Assembly: GCA_025358085.1 (NCBI GenBank)
Contig: JANYKT010000114.1
Location: 25,215 to 89,214, forward strand
DNA from: Deltaproteobacteria bacterium
GTDB taxonomy: Bacteria > Myxococcota > Myxococcia > Myxococcales > 40CM-4-68-19
Reading direction: 5' to 3'
Length of the DNA: 64,000 bases
The notes beneath the pieces were generated by a model. It worked only from the letters and a program-made list of their open reading frames with translations. It ran no database searches and was not told where the DNA came from. Below, in pieces: positions 8,301 to 17,583 of this stretch. Numbering within the stretch: the stretch's first letter is position 1; each line of letters begins with the position of its first letter. Both the position numbers and the translations under genes were made by a program.

Positions 8301-9830
8301 TCAGACCGGCGTGACGCTGCGGCGCTTGGGACTCACCGGACGTTGCCGGCGGGCCGCCGCGTCGAACCGTGCAATGATCTCCGCGCGTAGCCGATCGCCG
8401 GGGACGATAGAATCAATCACCTGCTCGGAAGCGAGCTTGAAGATATCGATATCGGCTTTGTAATCGTCGCGCAGCTTCTGCACATAAGCAGCGCGCTCGG
8501 CCTCGGGCTTCTCGGCAATCTTGTTCGCATAGACCGCATTGACGGCTGCTTCCGGTCCCATCACCGCGACCATGGCCTGCGGCAGGGCGATGGTCGCATC
8601 GGGCTCGAACGCCGGCCCGCCGAAGGCATAGAGCCCGGCGCCATAGGCTTTGCGGATGATCACGCAGAGCTTCGGCACCGTCGCCTCGCTCACCGCCATG
8701 ATCATCTTCGCGCCGTGGCGGATGATTCCTTCTCTCTCTACCTTGGTGCCAATCATGAATCCCGGGACGTCGGGTAGATAGAGCAGCGGCACACCGAATG
8801 CGTCGCAGAGGGTAATGAACCGCGCCGCCTTGTCGGCCGAGTCGACGAACAGCACTCCTCCCTTGTGCTTGGGCTGCGACGCGACGACACCCACCGGCCG
8901 GCCCTCGATGCGGGCGAAGCAGGTAATGACTTCGGGCGCGAACAGTTTCTTGATTTCGAAGAGCGAGTCCGCGTCGACCAGCTCCTTGATCAGCGCGAAC
9001 ATATCGAAGAACTTGTTTTGATCGGGAGGGATGATCTCCTCGAGTCGCTTGCCGGACGCGGCCGGCGCGATGGGCTGTGCAATCGGGATTGGTAAACTAA
9101 AGTTCCCCGGCAGATATCCCAGGTAACGCTTGCCGGCCTCGATGGCCTCCTGCTCGGTCTTGACCAGCACGTCCCCGCAGCCACTGACCGCGCAGTGCAT
9201 GCGCGCCCCACCCAACTCCTCCAGCGAGACTTTCTCACCGATGACCATCTCGGCCATACGCGGTGAGCCGAGGTACATCGATGCATTCTTGTCGACCATG
9301 ACGACGATATCGCAGAAGGCCGGGATATAGGCCCCGCCCGCTGCGCTGGGTCCGAAGAGCAGACATACCTGCGGCACCAGTCCACTCAGCTGGCATTGCA
9401 GAAAGAAGATGCGGCCTGCACCGCGGCGACCCGGGAACATCTCCAGCTGGTCAGTGATTCGAGCGCCGGCGCTATCGACCAGATAGAGCATCGGGCAGCG
9501 GGCCTTGAGCGCCTGCTCCTGGATGCGGACAATCTTTTCCACCGTACGGCGTCCCCACGAGCCCGCCTTGACGGTGCTGTCATTGGCCATCAGCGCCACC
9601 AGCCGTCCGGCAATCTTGCCCAGTCCGGTGATCACGCCATCGGCGGGAAGGTCCTTGTCGGAAGCGTTGGCGAGCGCGCCGTCCTCGATGAAGCTGCCTT
9701 GATCGAGCAGGAGCCGGACGCGCTCCCGGGCGAAGAGCTTGCCGGTCTCGGCATTCTTCTGGTGGTACTTGGGCGCGCCGCCCTGCTCGACTCGCGAAAG
9801 CTCCGCTTTGACCTTGTCGTCGAATGCCAT
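8301..9830 (-). CDS. Acyl-CoA carboxylase carboxyltransferase (beta) subunit
   Basis: A 509-residue carboxyltransferase of the PccB/MmdA family. It moves CO2 from carboxybiotin onto an acyl-CoA, most likely propionyl-CoA to give methylmalonyl-CoA. The N-terminal half has the oxyanion-hole region DSAGARITDQLE, and SAAGGAYIPAFCD; the C-terminal half has the second crotonase-like fold with RKAYGAGLYAFGG. The length is normal for a stand-alone beta chain. The biotin carboxylase/carrier subunit is not in this window. The MeaB gene 5 kb away supports a propionyl-CoA role, but acetyl- or methylcrotonyl-CoA cannot be excluded. Confidence 0.9.
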   Translation of the reverse strand: MAFDDKVKAELSRVEQGGAPKYHQKNAETGKLFARERVRLLLDQGSFIEDGALANASDKDLPADGVITGLGKIAGRLVALMANDSTVKAGSWGRRTVEKIVRIQEQALKARCPMLYLVDSAGARITDQLEMFPGRRGAGRIFFLQCQLSGLVPQVCLLFGPSAAGGAYIPAFCDIVVMVDKNASMYLGSPRMAEMVIGEKVSLEELGGARMHCAVSGCGDVLVKTEQEAIEAGKRYLGYLPGNFSLPIPIAQPIAPAASGKRLEEIIPPDQNKFFDMFALIKELVDADSLFEIKKLFAPEVITCFARIEGRPVGVVASQPKHKGGVLFVDSADKAARFITLCDAFGVPLLYLPDVPGFMIGTKVEREGIIRHGAKMIMAVSEATVPKLCVIIRKAYGAGLYAFGGPAFEPDATIALPQAMVAVMGPEAAVNAVYANKIAEKPEAERAAYVQKLRDDYKADIDIFKLASEQVIDSIVPGDRLRAEIIARFDAAARRQRPVSPKRRSVTPV

Positions 9831-9899
9831 GGGGCGCGGGTCTTAGCAGCAACCGGTCGCGGCTGCAGCAAGCGGTTGGTCGCGCTTGCCGGCGGCGCT

Positions 9900-10823
9900 C
9901 TAGGCGACGTGGTCTGGGAGTTCGTCGAACTGGACCAGGGACTTGAACGACGAGTAGCGCTGGCGGACATCAGCGAGCGAGAGCGTGCGCAGGCGGTCGA
10001 GCGAGAAAGCTTCGACGGTGAAGGAAGCGATGGTGCAGCCCATGACCACGGCCTGCCGCAGCGAGCGGACGGAGCCGTCCTCGAGCCGGTCGAGCAGTCC
10101 AAGGAAGCCGCCCGCAAAGGTATCGCCGGCGCCGGTGGGATCAATGACCTCGGACAGCGGATATGCGGGCGCATAGAAACTCTCGTCGCGCGAGACCAGT
10201 AAGGCTCCATACTCGCCGCGCTTCACGACCACCGCGCGCGCGCCGAGACGCAGTATCGCGGCGGCGGCGCGCATGACATTCGATTCGCCGGCGAGCTGCC
10301 GCGCTTCTCCATCATTGACCATCAAGACATCGACGCGCGGCAAAAGCTTCAGCAGCGTCTCGCGCTTTGAAGTGATCCAGTAATTCATCGTATCGGCGCA
10401 GATGAGCTTCGGCCGCACCACCTGGTCCAGCACGCGCAGCTGCAATTCAGGATCGATGTTGCCGAGGAAAATGCGTTCAGCCGCGCGCGCCCGCGCATCG
10501 AGCTTGGGCTGGAAATGCTCGAAGACATTGAGTTGCGTATCGAGTGTCTGCGCGACGTTCAGGTCGTAGCCGTATTTGCCTTTCCAGCGAAAAGTCTTCC
10601 CGGTCACCTTTTCGAGGCCATCGAGCGCGACTCCGCGCTCTTTCAAAAACTCGAGCTGCTCAATCGGAAAGTCGTCGCCCACCACCCCCACCACTGACAC
10701 CTTGGTCAAGAGCGAAGCACTGGCCGAGAAGTAGGTGGCGCTGCCGCCGAGCACGTTTTCCCGGGCACCAAAAGGGGTCTCGACCGAGTCCAACGCGACG
10801 CTTCCGACAACGAGCAGGGACAT
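9900..10823 (-). CDS. PfkB-family sugar/nucleoside kinase
   Basis: A 307-residue ribokinase-fold kinase. The N-terminal PfkB region contains GGSATYFSASAS, and the C-terminal signature PTGAGDTFAGGF carries the catalytic Asp. It starts one base after the stop of the MTA phosphorylase gene, so the two are co-transcribed. This suggests a role in methionine salvage or purine-ribose handling. Adenosine-kinase-like and ribokinase-like members cannot be told apart by eye, so the substrate stays open. Confidence 0.85.
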   Translation of the reverse strand: MSLLVVGSVALDSVETPFGARENVLGGSATYFSASASLLTKVSVVGVVGDDFPIEQLEFLKERGVALDGLEKVTGKTFRWKGKYGYDLNVAQTLDTQLNVFEHFQPKLDARARAAERIFLGNIDPELQLRVLDQVVRPKLICADTMNYWITSKRETLLKLLPRVDVLMVNDGEARQLAGESNVMRAAAAILRLGARAVVVKRGEYGALLVSRDESFYAPAYPLSEVIDPTGAGDTFAGGFLGLLDRLEDGSVRSLRQAVVMGCTIASFTVEAFSLDRLRTLSLADVRQRYSSFKSLVQFDELPDHVA

Positions 10824-10824
10824 A

Positions 10825-11691
10825 TCAGCTCCGGTACCGATCGCCGAGCAGCAGCGAGAGCCGCTCGCGAGCGGCTGCGGGGATCTGCGAAGGCGTGGTC
10901 ATCACCGCGTGGTCGAGCGCGTGCGCGCAGTCGCACGCGCCGCGGTCGAGCCGGCTCAAGGCCAGCGCGGCCGCGCGCAGCACGTCGCGCGCAATGGCGA
11001 CGTTGCTCTTCATGGTCTCGACCACCTGCGCGACGCTGACGCTCTCGTGGGCGTCGTGCCAGCAGTCGTAATCGGTGGCGAGCGCGATGGTGCCGAAGCA
11101 GAGCTCGGCTTCGCGGGCGAGCCTGGCCTCGGGCATCCCGGTCATGCCGATGACGTCCACATGCCAGCTCCGGTACAGCTCGCTCTCGGCGCGCGTGGAA
11201 AACTGCGGGCCTTCGATGCACAGATAAGTTCCGCCCGCGTGCACGGTGGCGCCGGCCGCGAAACAGGCCGCCTTCAAGTGGTCATGCAGGTGCGGGCAGA
11301 CCGGGTCGGCAAAGGCGACGTGCGCGGCCACCCCTTCGCCGAAGAAGGTGCGCCGCCGCTCGAAGGTCCGGTCGATGAACTGGCGCGGCAGCACCAGGTG
11401 GCCGGGCGCGATCTCTTCGCGCATCGAGCCCACCGCGCTGACCGAAATGAGGTGCGTGACGCCCAGCTGCTTCATGCCGTGGAGATTGGCGCGGTAGTTG
11501 ATTTCGCTGGGGCTGAGCCGATGACCTTGCCCGTGCCGGGGAAGAAACACCAGGTCCTGATCGCCGAGGCTGCCTAGCACAAAAGCACAGCTGGGGTCGC
11601 CGAAGGGTGTCTGCACCGTTTCGCGGCGCACGTCGTGAAGTCCAGGAAGATCGTAGAGACCGGATCCGCCGATGACGCCGAGAATGGCCAA
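10825..11691 (-). CDS. mtnP: S-methyl-5'-thioadenosine phosphorylase
   Basis: A 288-residue phosphorylase that splits methylthioadenosine into adenine and methylthioribose-1-phosphate in methionine salvage. The family opening ILGVIGGSGLYDLPGL, the phosphate-binding LPRHGQGHRLSPSEI, the substrate region IEGPQFSTRAES and GMTGMPEA are all present. I favour a TTG start at 11691 because GGAGGAG lies 6 bases upstream and the conserved fold begins there. An ATG at 11766 would add 25 poorly conserved residues and has no visible ribosome site. It is immediately followed by the PfkB kinase gene. Confidence 0.9.
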   Translation of the reverse strand: MAILGVIGGSGLYDLPGLHDVRRETVQTPFGDPSCAFVLGSLGDQDLVFLPRHGQGHRLSPSEINYRANLHGMKQLGVTHLISVSAVGSMREEIAPGHLVLPRQFIDRTFERRRTFFGEGVAAHVAFADPVCPHLHDHLKAACFAAGATVHAGGTYLCIEGPQFSTRAESELYRSWHVDVIGMTGMPEARLAREAELCFGTIALATDYDCWHDAHESVSVAQVVETMKSNVAIARDVLRAAALALSRLDRGACDCAHALDHAVMTTPSQIPAAARERLSLLLGDRYRS

Positions 11692-11784
11692 GAGACGCTC
11701 CTCCAGAAAAGCCGCTCGCCGCAGCGGCGCGCGGATTTGCCATGAGACAGCGGCAAAATCAACCATCCGTTAAAGTGCGCCGCC

Positions 11785-12402
11785 ATGGACTTCTACTACG
11801 GTCGGATCTCCGGGAACTCGTCGCGCGCCGCCTTCGGCCTCTACGAGTCAGGCGCACCGTTCGTTCCTCACCTGCTGGACACGCGCGCAGGCGAGAACAA
11901 GGCCGCGACTTATCTGGCGGTCAATCCGATGGGTAAAGTGCCTGCGCTCGTCGACGGCGAATTCCGGCTCTGGGAGTCGAATGCCATCAATCTCTACGTG
12001 GCCGAGAAGCAGGGGCGGCTCATTCCCAACTCGCCCGAGGGCCGTGCGTCGATGATGCGCTGGCTCTTCTTCCAGGCGTCGCACGTCACGCCGGCCTGCG
12101 TGCAGTATTTCCGCGCGAGCCATGCGCGCGTGCTCGAGCACTATGGCCTTGCCGCCGATCCGCCGGCAGCCGAGGCGGCGCACAAGGAGCTCTCGCGGTA
12201 TCTGCCCGTGCTCGAGGCGGCGCTTCCCGGGCGCGATTTTCTCGAGGGCGCCTTCTCGCTGGCGGACATCGCCTATGCGCCGCACTTGTGGCTGGTCCGC
12301 GAGAGCGGACTTGACCTTTCGCCGTGGCCGCTGGTCTCGGCCTGGCTGGACCGGACCCTGGCCCGGCCCGCCTGGCAGAAGGCCGCGGCGCTCATCTTCT
12401 GA
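11785..12402 (+). CDS. Glutathione S-transferase family protein
   Basis: A 205-residue two-domain GST. Residues 1-80 form the thioredoxin-like half, with NPMGKVPALVDGEFRLWES containing the cis-Pro and the glutamate/serine pair that binds the glutathione gamma-glutamyl group. The all-helical half ends with the GAFSLADIAYAPHLW stretch (ADI motif). The N-terminal Ser/Tyr region (YYGRISGNSSRA) fits a theta/beta-like catalytic site. It is a single gene, divergent from mtnP and convergent with the mod operon. Substrate unknown. Confidence 0.9.
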   Translation: MDFYYGRISGNSSRAAFGLYESGAPFVPHLLDTRAGENKAATYLAVNPMGKVPALVDGEFRLWESNAINLYVAEKQGRLIPNSPEGRASMMRWLFFQASHVTPACVQYFRASHARVLEHYGLAADPPAAEAAHKELSRYLPVLEAALPGRDFLEGAFSLADIAYAPHLWLVRESGLDLSPWPLVSAWLDRTLARPAWQKAAALIF

Positions 12403-12494
12403 GCGCTGCGGTCATAAGGATGTCCGGCAGATCCGCTTTGCAACGCCGGAGCCATTCAGTTGCGACCCGCGGCTGTCGAAAGGTTCAATTCAAT

Positions 12495-13196
12495 TCAATG
12501 CCCGGAGAGGAAGTCGGCGACGAAGCGGGTGGCCGGCGCCGCTCGAAGTTCATCCGGCGTCCCCAATTGCACGAGCGCGCCGTTCTCGAGCACGGCGATC
12601 CGCTCGGCCAGCGCGCAGGCATCGCCCGCGTCGTGCGTGATCAGGAGCGTCGGCAGCGCGAGCGTGCGCAGCCGCGCCGCGAGGAAGTCGCGCACCTGTC
12701 GCCGCGCGCCCACGTCCAGCGCGGCGAGCGGTTCGTCGAGCAGCAGCGCCTTCGGTTCAGCCGCCAACGCACGCGCGAGCGCCACTCGCTGCCGCTCTCC
12801 TCCCGACAGCGCCGCGGGCCTGCGACCGGCCAGGTGCGCGACTTCCAGCGATTCGAGCAGCGCCAGGGCGCGCGCCGGACGGCTTAGGCCCCGGGGCATG
12901 CCGAACTCGACGTTCGCCAGAACCGAGAGGTGCGGGAAGAGTGCGTAGTGCTGCGGGACGTATCCGAGGCGACGCTGCTCGGGCGGCAACTCGATGCCGC
13001 GCGCGGTATCGAGCAATGGAACGCCGTCGAGCGCGATGCGCCCCCGCGCGGGCCCGAGCACCCCCAGCAGCACGCGCAGAAGCGAGGTCTTGCCCGCGCC
13101 ATTTGGACCCACCAGCGCGAGAGGACCGGAGGCGATGGAAAAGTGCGCGCGCAGAGGGAGCGGCCCGATGCGCGCGTCGAGATCGACCTCCAGCAT
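12495..13196 (-). CDS. modC: Molybdate ABC transporter ATP-binding protein
   Basis: A 233-residue ABC ATPase that powers molybdate import. Walker A GPNGAGKT starts at residue 30; the signature LSGGERQR, Walker B LLLDEPLAALD and the H-loop LLITHD follow. Most ModC proteins are about 350 residues and end in a molybdate-binding Mop/TOBE domain; this one stops right after the ATPase domain, so feedback sensing may rest with the operon regulator. Its ATG overlaps the modB stop by one base (TGATG). It is the last gene of the four-gene operon. Confidence 0.9.
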   Translation of the reverse strand: MLEVDLDARIGPLPLRAHFSIASGPLALVGPNGAGKTSLLRVLLGVLGPARGRIALDGVPLLDTARGIELPPEQRRLGYVPQHYALFPHLSVLANVEFGMPRGLSRPARALALLESLEVAHLAGRRPAALSGGERQRVALARALAAEPKALLLDEPLAALDVGARRQVRDFLAARLRTLALPTLLITHDAGDACALAERIAVLENGALVQLGTPDELRAAPATRFVADFLSGH

Positions 13197-13981
13197 CAGC
13201 GCGGCACGCGGGGGGCGCCAAACAGCGCCGGACCACCGGAGCGGACAATCAGCAAGAGCACGAACGCGGCCAGGACCAGCAAGAGCGAGAGCGACTGCGC
13301 CGCGCCCAGGTCCGACTCCATCGCGGTGTAGATGGCGAGCGGCAGCGTCTGGGTGCGGCCGCTCAGGTTGCCGGCGAACATGAGCGTGGCACCGAACTCG
13401 CCGAGCGCGCGCGCCCACGACATCGCAGCGCCGCTCACCAGGCCGGGGAGTGCGAGCGGCAAGGCTACCCGGGCAAAGCTGCGCAGCGGCCGCGCGCCGA
13501 GCGTGCGTGCGACCAGCAGCAGCTCGGTGTCCACGCGGCGGAATGCGGCCGTCCCTGCCTGGAGGTAAAATGGCGCGGAGACAAAAACCTCGGCCAGCAC
13601 GACGGCCGCGGTGGTGAAGGCGAGTTGCAGGCCAAGCCCGCCCAGCAAGCCTCGGCGGCCGAATGCGAGCAGGAGCGCGAGGCCTGCCACCGCGGGTGGA
13701 ATCACCACGGGGAGCTGCACCGCGGTCTCCACCGCGCGCGCGAGCCGGCTGGTGCTGCGCGAGAGCAGCCACGCGAGCGGAGTGCCGAGCGCGACCACGA
13801 TGGCGAGGCTGGCGGTGGTGGTGAAGAAGCTGAGCCGCAGCGCCGGTCCCACCAGCGGCGCGCGCAGGCCGAGCAGAATCTCGCTTGCGGAAGTCGTGAC
13901 GAAAAGCGCGACCACCGGCAGCGCGAGGAAAAGAACCAGCAGCGCCGCCGCCGCGCCGAAGCCGAGCTTGAACAGGCTCAT
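13196..13981 (-). CDS. modB: Molybdate ABC transporter permease
   Basis: A 261-residue inner-membrane permease with about five to six hydrophobic segments. The cytoplasmic EAA loop ([18 protein letters not shown]) contacts ModC, and the strongly conserved [14 protein letters not shown] run is a hallmark of ModB/CysT-type permeases. The gene overlaps modA by four bases (ATGA) and modC by one, so all three transporter parts are translationally coupled. Confidence 0.92.
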   Translation of the reverse strand: MSLFKLGFGAAAALLVLFLALPVVALFVTTSASEILLGLRAPLVGPALRLSFFTTTASLAIVVALGTPLAWLLSRSTSRLARAVETAVQLPVVIPPAVAGLALLLAFGRRGLLGGLGLQLAFTTAAVVLAEVFVSAPFYLQAGTAAFRRVDTELLLVARTLGARPLRSFARVALPLALPGLVSGAAMSWARALGEFGATLMFAGNLSGRTQTLPLAIYTAMESDLGAAQSLSLLLVLAAFVLLLIVRSGGPALFGAPRVPR

Positions 13982-14688
13982 GGCGGGAGGAAGCCGTGCC
14001 GCGAAAGCGTCGCGCGGCCGCGCGGGGAGAGGACGAGCCGCAAGAAGTCCGCGGCGAGCCCGGGTTGCGGGGCTGCTTTTAGCTGCGCGATTGGATAGAC
14101 GGCGAAGACATTGTCCGCGGCTGCGATGCGCGTCGCACGCACCCGGGTGCCGCCCGCGATCGCGTCGGTGCGGTAGACGATGGCTGCGTCCGCTTCCCCC
14201 AGCGCCACCTTGGCCAGCACCTGCCGCACGTTGAGTTCGCGCGAGACCACCTGCGCCTCGACGCTGCGCCGGAAGGCGGCGCCGCGCTTCGCGAGCATGC
14301 GATCGCTGTAGGCGCCGACGGGCACCGCCTTGTCGCCCAGCACGATGCGCCTCGCCCGCGGCAGATCGTCGAGCGCGAGCGGCGGCGCGTTCCCGGGCAC
14401 GATCACCACCAGTTCATTGCGCGCGAAGACAGCGGGCGCGAGCACCAGCGTGTGCCGCGCGAGACTGTCCATCTGCACCTCGTCGGCCGACGCAAACAGG
14501 TCTGCCGAGGCGCCGTGATCGAGCTGCGTGCGCAGCTCCTGGCTGCCGCCCAGATCGAGCCGCACCTTCGCGCTCGGGTGCTCCTTCTCGAAGAGCGCGC
14601 CCAGCTCTTCGAATGATTCTTTCAAGGATGCTGCGGCAAAGACCACGACGTCGCCCGCCAGGAGCGCGGCCAGCAAGAGGGCCATCAC
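13978..14688 (-). CDS. modA: Molybdate-binding periplasmic protein
   Basis: A 236-residue binding protein that captures molybdate or tungstate in the periplasm. After a very short hydrophobic leader the mature fold opens with [17 protein letters not shown], then [10 protein letters not shown] and [11 protein letters not shown], all typical ModA ligand-pocket segments. [14 protein letters not shown] near the C-terminus is also characteristic. The leader is short for a Sec signal, so the true start may need checking. It overlaps the regulator gene and modB by four bases each. Confidence 0.92.
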   Translation of the reverse strand: MMALLLAALLAGDVVVFAAASLKESFEELGALFEKEHPSAKVRLDLGGSQELRTQLDHGASADLFASADEVQMDSLARHTLVLAPAVFARNELVVIVPGNAPPLALDDLPRARRIVLGDKAVPVGAYSDRMLAKRGAAFRRSVEAQVVSRELNVRQVLAKVALGEADAAIVYRTDAIAGGTRVRATRIAAADNVFAVYPIAQLKAAPQPGLAADFLRLVLSPRGRATLSRHGFLPP

Positions 14689-15773
14689 GCGGCGACCACT
14701 TCCGCCCTGCCCGCCTGGTAGCCCTTCAAAGCTTTCAAATCGCGCTGGAAGTTGCGGCTGCGCAAAGACGCGAGCAGGCGGCCGATACGCTCGTCGTCGA
14801 GGGCGCCCGCGGGGAGGACCAGATCGAAGCGCTCCTCGCTGAGCGGCAGGAACTGCAGGCCGAAGGTGTCAGCCGCGCCGCGGGTGGCGATGCCGGCGTC
14901 GGCCGCGTCGAGCGCGATGGCTTGCGCGACGGCGTGGTGGCCGCGCGCGAGCAGGTCGTAGCCGCGCACCGTGCGGACGCGCGACTTGCGCAGCAGCGCG
15001 TCCAGCAGTTTGCGCGCGCCGGCCCCGGGCTCGCGATTGACGATGCGCACGTCGCTGCGCGCGAGATCGTGCGCGGACCGGACTCCGCGCGGATTGCCTT
15101 TGGCGACCACGAAGCCCAGCTCCCAGCTCGAGAGAGCCACGAGCGACGAACCGGGCAGCACGGCGCGGGCAAAGGGCGCGTTGTACTCGCCTGAGGTCTC
15201 ATCGCGAAGGTGAATGCCGGCGAGGTGTGCTTCGCCGCGCGCGACGGCCGCGAGCGCCGACTCGCTGGCGGCGTGCAGCCAGGTCAGGTGAGCGCGGGGA
15301 TGGTCTTCGCTGACGCGGGCCGCGAGCAGGCCCAGCGCGGGGTCGCAGCCCAGCACCAGCAAACTGCCGCGCAGGGATTCGAGGCTGCGCAGCGGCATCG
15401 CGCGGACGCGGCGGCCGCGGTGCGAGTCGAGCAGCGCATCGGCGGGGCGGTCGTCGGCCACCGGATGGGCTACCCAGCGGTCGCCGACCTGCGCGAGAGC
15501 GACGCGGGCTCCGGAGGGCCGAGCGTCGCCTCTCTCCGCGCCCGGCGGGCCGGCGAAGTCGGCCGGCAGCAGATCCTCATCACCAAGGGAGAAAAGATCC
15601 TCGACGCGGCACTCAAGGGCGCGCGCGAGCTTGAGCGCCACGGAGGTCGACGGCACACTTCGGCCGTGCTCCAGCCCGCTCAACGTCTGGCGAGAGAGCC
15701 CGGCGAGAGCGGACAACTGGCCCTGTGAGAGGCCCCGCAAGAGCCGTCGTACCTTCAGGTCGCTGCGCAGCAT
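14685..15773 (-). CDS. XRE-type regulator with periplasmic-binding-like ligand domain
   Basis: A 362-residue one-component regulator. Residues about 5-60 form an XRE helix-turn-helix (LSQGQLSALAGLSRQTLSGL). Residues about 115-345 resemble a type-2 periplasmic binding fold of the kind found in ModA and LysR-type ligand domains, including NREPGAGARKLLD and a DAADAGIATRGAAD segment. It is the first gene of the mod operon and overlaps modA by four bases. The simplest reading is that it senses cytoplasmic molybdate (or the cofactor) and controls its own operon. Two perfect inverted repeats just upstream of its start are candidate binding sites. The ligand is inferred from context only. Confidence 0.85.
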   Translation of the reverse strand: MLRSDLKVRRLLRGLSQGQLSALAGLSRQTLSGLEHGRSVPSTSVALKLARALECRVEDLFSLGDEDLLPADFAGPPGAERGDARPSGARVALAQVGDRWVAHPVADDRPADALLDSHRGRRVRAMPLRSLESLRGSLLVLGCDPALGLLAARVSEDHPRAHLTWLHAASESALAAVARGEAHLAGIHLRDETSGEYNAPFARAVLPGSSLVALSSWELGFVVAKGNPRGVRSAHDLARSDVRIVNREPGAGARKLLDALLRKSRVRTVRGYDLLARGHHAVAQAIALDAADAGIATRGAADTFGLQFLPLSEERFDLVLPAGALDDERIGRLLASLRSRNFQRDLKALKGYQAGRAEVVAA

Positions 15774-15840
15774 GAGGCGTTGATGTCGCGCGAGCTTGAC
15801 TGATTGTCAAATGCGCTTGACATTCAAGCCGCTTCAATTG
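15748..15840. repeat. Direct repeat copy A: 5' end and promoter of the mod regulator
   Basis: This 93-bp stretch covers the first eight or so codons of the mod-operon regulator and its upstream region. A second copy lies at 18290-18384. By hand alignment the copies differ at about four substitutions and four single-base indels, roughly 92 percent identity. Copy A is attached to the intact regulator, so it is likely the original. Confidence 0.85.
15796..15829 (-). promoter_or_regulatory. Paired inverted repeats, probable mod-operon operators
   Basis: Two perfect palindromes lie side by side 20-60 bases upstream of the regulator start. TTGAC-N5-GTCAA spans 15796-15810. GCTTGA-N3-TCAAGC spans 15815-15829. 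Their centres are 19 bases apart, close to two helical turns. TTGACA-like and TTGAAT-like -35 elements fall inside them on the minus strand, so binding would block transcription of the operon. An XRE dimer binding each palindrome is the natural inference. Confidence 0.55.
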
Positions 15841-15891
15841 AATCAAGAATGGGATGGCGGGGGGCATTGAATTGATTGAGCCCGCTCTCTC

Positions 15892-17583
15892 TCAGGGCGC
15901 CGGCGCCTTCTTTTCGCGGTCGGCGTACCGGCGAGCCAGGTCCAGATATCTGCGGTACACTTGATTGTCAGGGTCGCGTTGGAGGGCCACTTCGATGTCG
16001 GCAATCGCTTCTTCGAACCGATGGGTCTGGAGCAACAGCAGACCATAGGCATTGTGAGCGTCGCCGGTGTCGAGGTGTTGGGCGGCGAATCGAAGATGCC
16101 CTTCCGCCTCCGCAAGCCTTCCTTCTCGGAGTAAAACGAACCCGAGGCCCGAGATGGGCGATCCCCATCGAAGGCGACGCCGCGAGCGCTTTTTGCAGAT
16201 GCGCTTCCGCGCCCGGCAGATCGCCCTCTTCCACGGCGAGTCGGCTCAGGTTGTTGTGGGCCATGAATGAATTCGGGTTCCTGCTGAGCACCAGGTCCAA
16301 TAGGTCGCCGACGAGCGCCACACCTGGCACTGTTGGGAGGTGGCGATGCCGAGACCGAAGAGCAGAGCCATGGCGAGGGTCCCCGCGGCGAGCGCTAGCC
16401 TTGGCCGGTCCATCCGGGCTCGCCTGGCCAGCGCGTCCAGTCCGCCAACGATTCCCACCGAAAGCGCGATTGAAGGGAGGTAGCTAAAGCGATCTGCGGC
16501 GAGTTGAGCACCAAAGCGGACCACTCCGGCCACCGGCGCGAGGAGCCCGAGGAACGCCGCCCAGCAGGCCAGCCACCCGGGGGCGGCACGGCGCCGGACC
16601 ACAAGCAGTGCGGTTACCGCCGCGACGAACAGACCGCAGCCAATGAATTGCAGCGTGTACGGCGCAAGATCGATTGGCCGCTCGGAATAGGTCAGGCCAA
16701 AAGGGATGACGGTCTTTCCCAGAAGCAGTGCGATCGAATAGGCAGCAAGCCCAATCCCTGCCGGCCCATCACCCTGATCCGAGAACGGACCTGTCGCGGC
16801 CTTGGCGTGGATGGCTAGACCGCCGGCCACCATCGCCAATACGAGCAGAGGCAGCGGCGAGAGCAGTTCCTGCCGCGAAGGAGACGTCCACTTTCTCCTC
16901 CACGCCGACAAGAGAAGGAGGACGAAGGGAAGCGCCAGCGCGACGGGCTTCGCAGCCACCGACAGTCCGAACAGCGCGGCGGCAGCGAGGCACCAGAGGG
17001 CTCGGCGGCGCGGGTTGCCCTTCCCGTCCTCCACGCGCAGCCAGGCGAGCACGCACAGCAGGCCGAAGAAGGTCGCCAACACATCGGCGCGCGCGCTGAC
17101 CCAGGCGACCGCCTCCACGCGCAAAGGATGGAGCGTGTAAAACAAAGTCGCGAACAAGGTGAGGGCTGGACGTTTGGGCCACAGCGACCTGAGGAGCAAG
17201 AGAAGGAGCAGCCCGTTTGCGACATGAAAGACGATCGAAGTTAAATGAAACCCATGCGGCTGCAACCCCCAGAGCAGATAGTCAAACGCATAGCTCATCC
17301 AGGTAACGGGCCGATATTGCCCAATGGAGAAGGTCGTCCACATCCATTCGAGTTGCTTCCACCCGAGGCCGCGCCACTCCTTCTGCTGCAGCAATGCCGC
17401 CGCGTCATCCCAATCGAGGAACTCGTTGCGCAGCGCCGGAGCGAACGCCACTGCAGCGGACAGCAGCACGAGCAGAGCGCTCGCCCAGGGTCCCGGATGC
17501 GGTCGCTCTTTCCACGGGGTAGTCCCCACGCGCCTCACCGCCCGGCCTTCTTTCATAGGTCGCGCAGACTTTAGGAACTGCAC
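15892..17583 (-). pseudogene. Frameshifted TMTC-like membrane glycosyltransferase with TPR tail
   Basis: Read across two frameshifts this is one protein of about 560 residues. The N-terminal 430 residues hold about ten membrane segments and resemble the TMTC/DUF1736 O-mannosyltransferase-like family (NEFLDWDD near the first loop, PVTWMSYAFDYLLWG, LFYTLHPLRVEAVAWVS). The first shift is near 16295-16305; reading then continues in another frame with SRNPNSFMAHNNLSRLAVEE, a TPR unit. The second is near 16143-16155 and is followed by GFVLLREGRLAEAEGHL and a further TPR unit, ending at the TGA at 15892. The start may be the ATG at 17556. Either the gene is decayed or the sequence carries two single-base indels. 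Confidence 0.75.
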
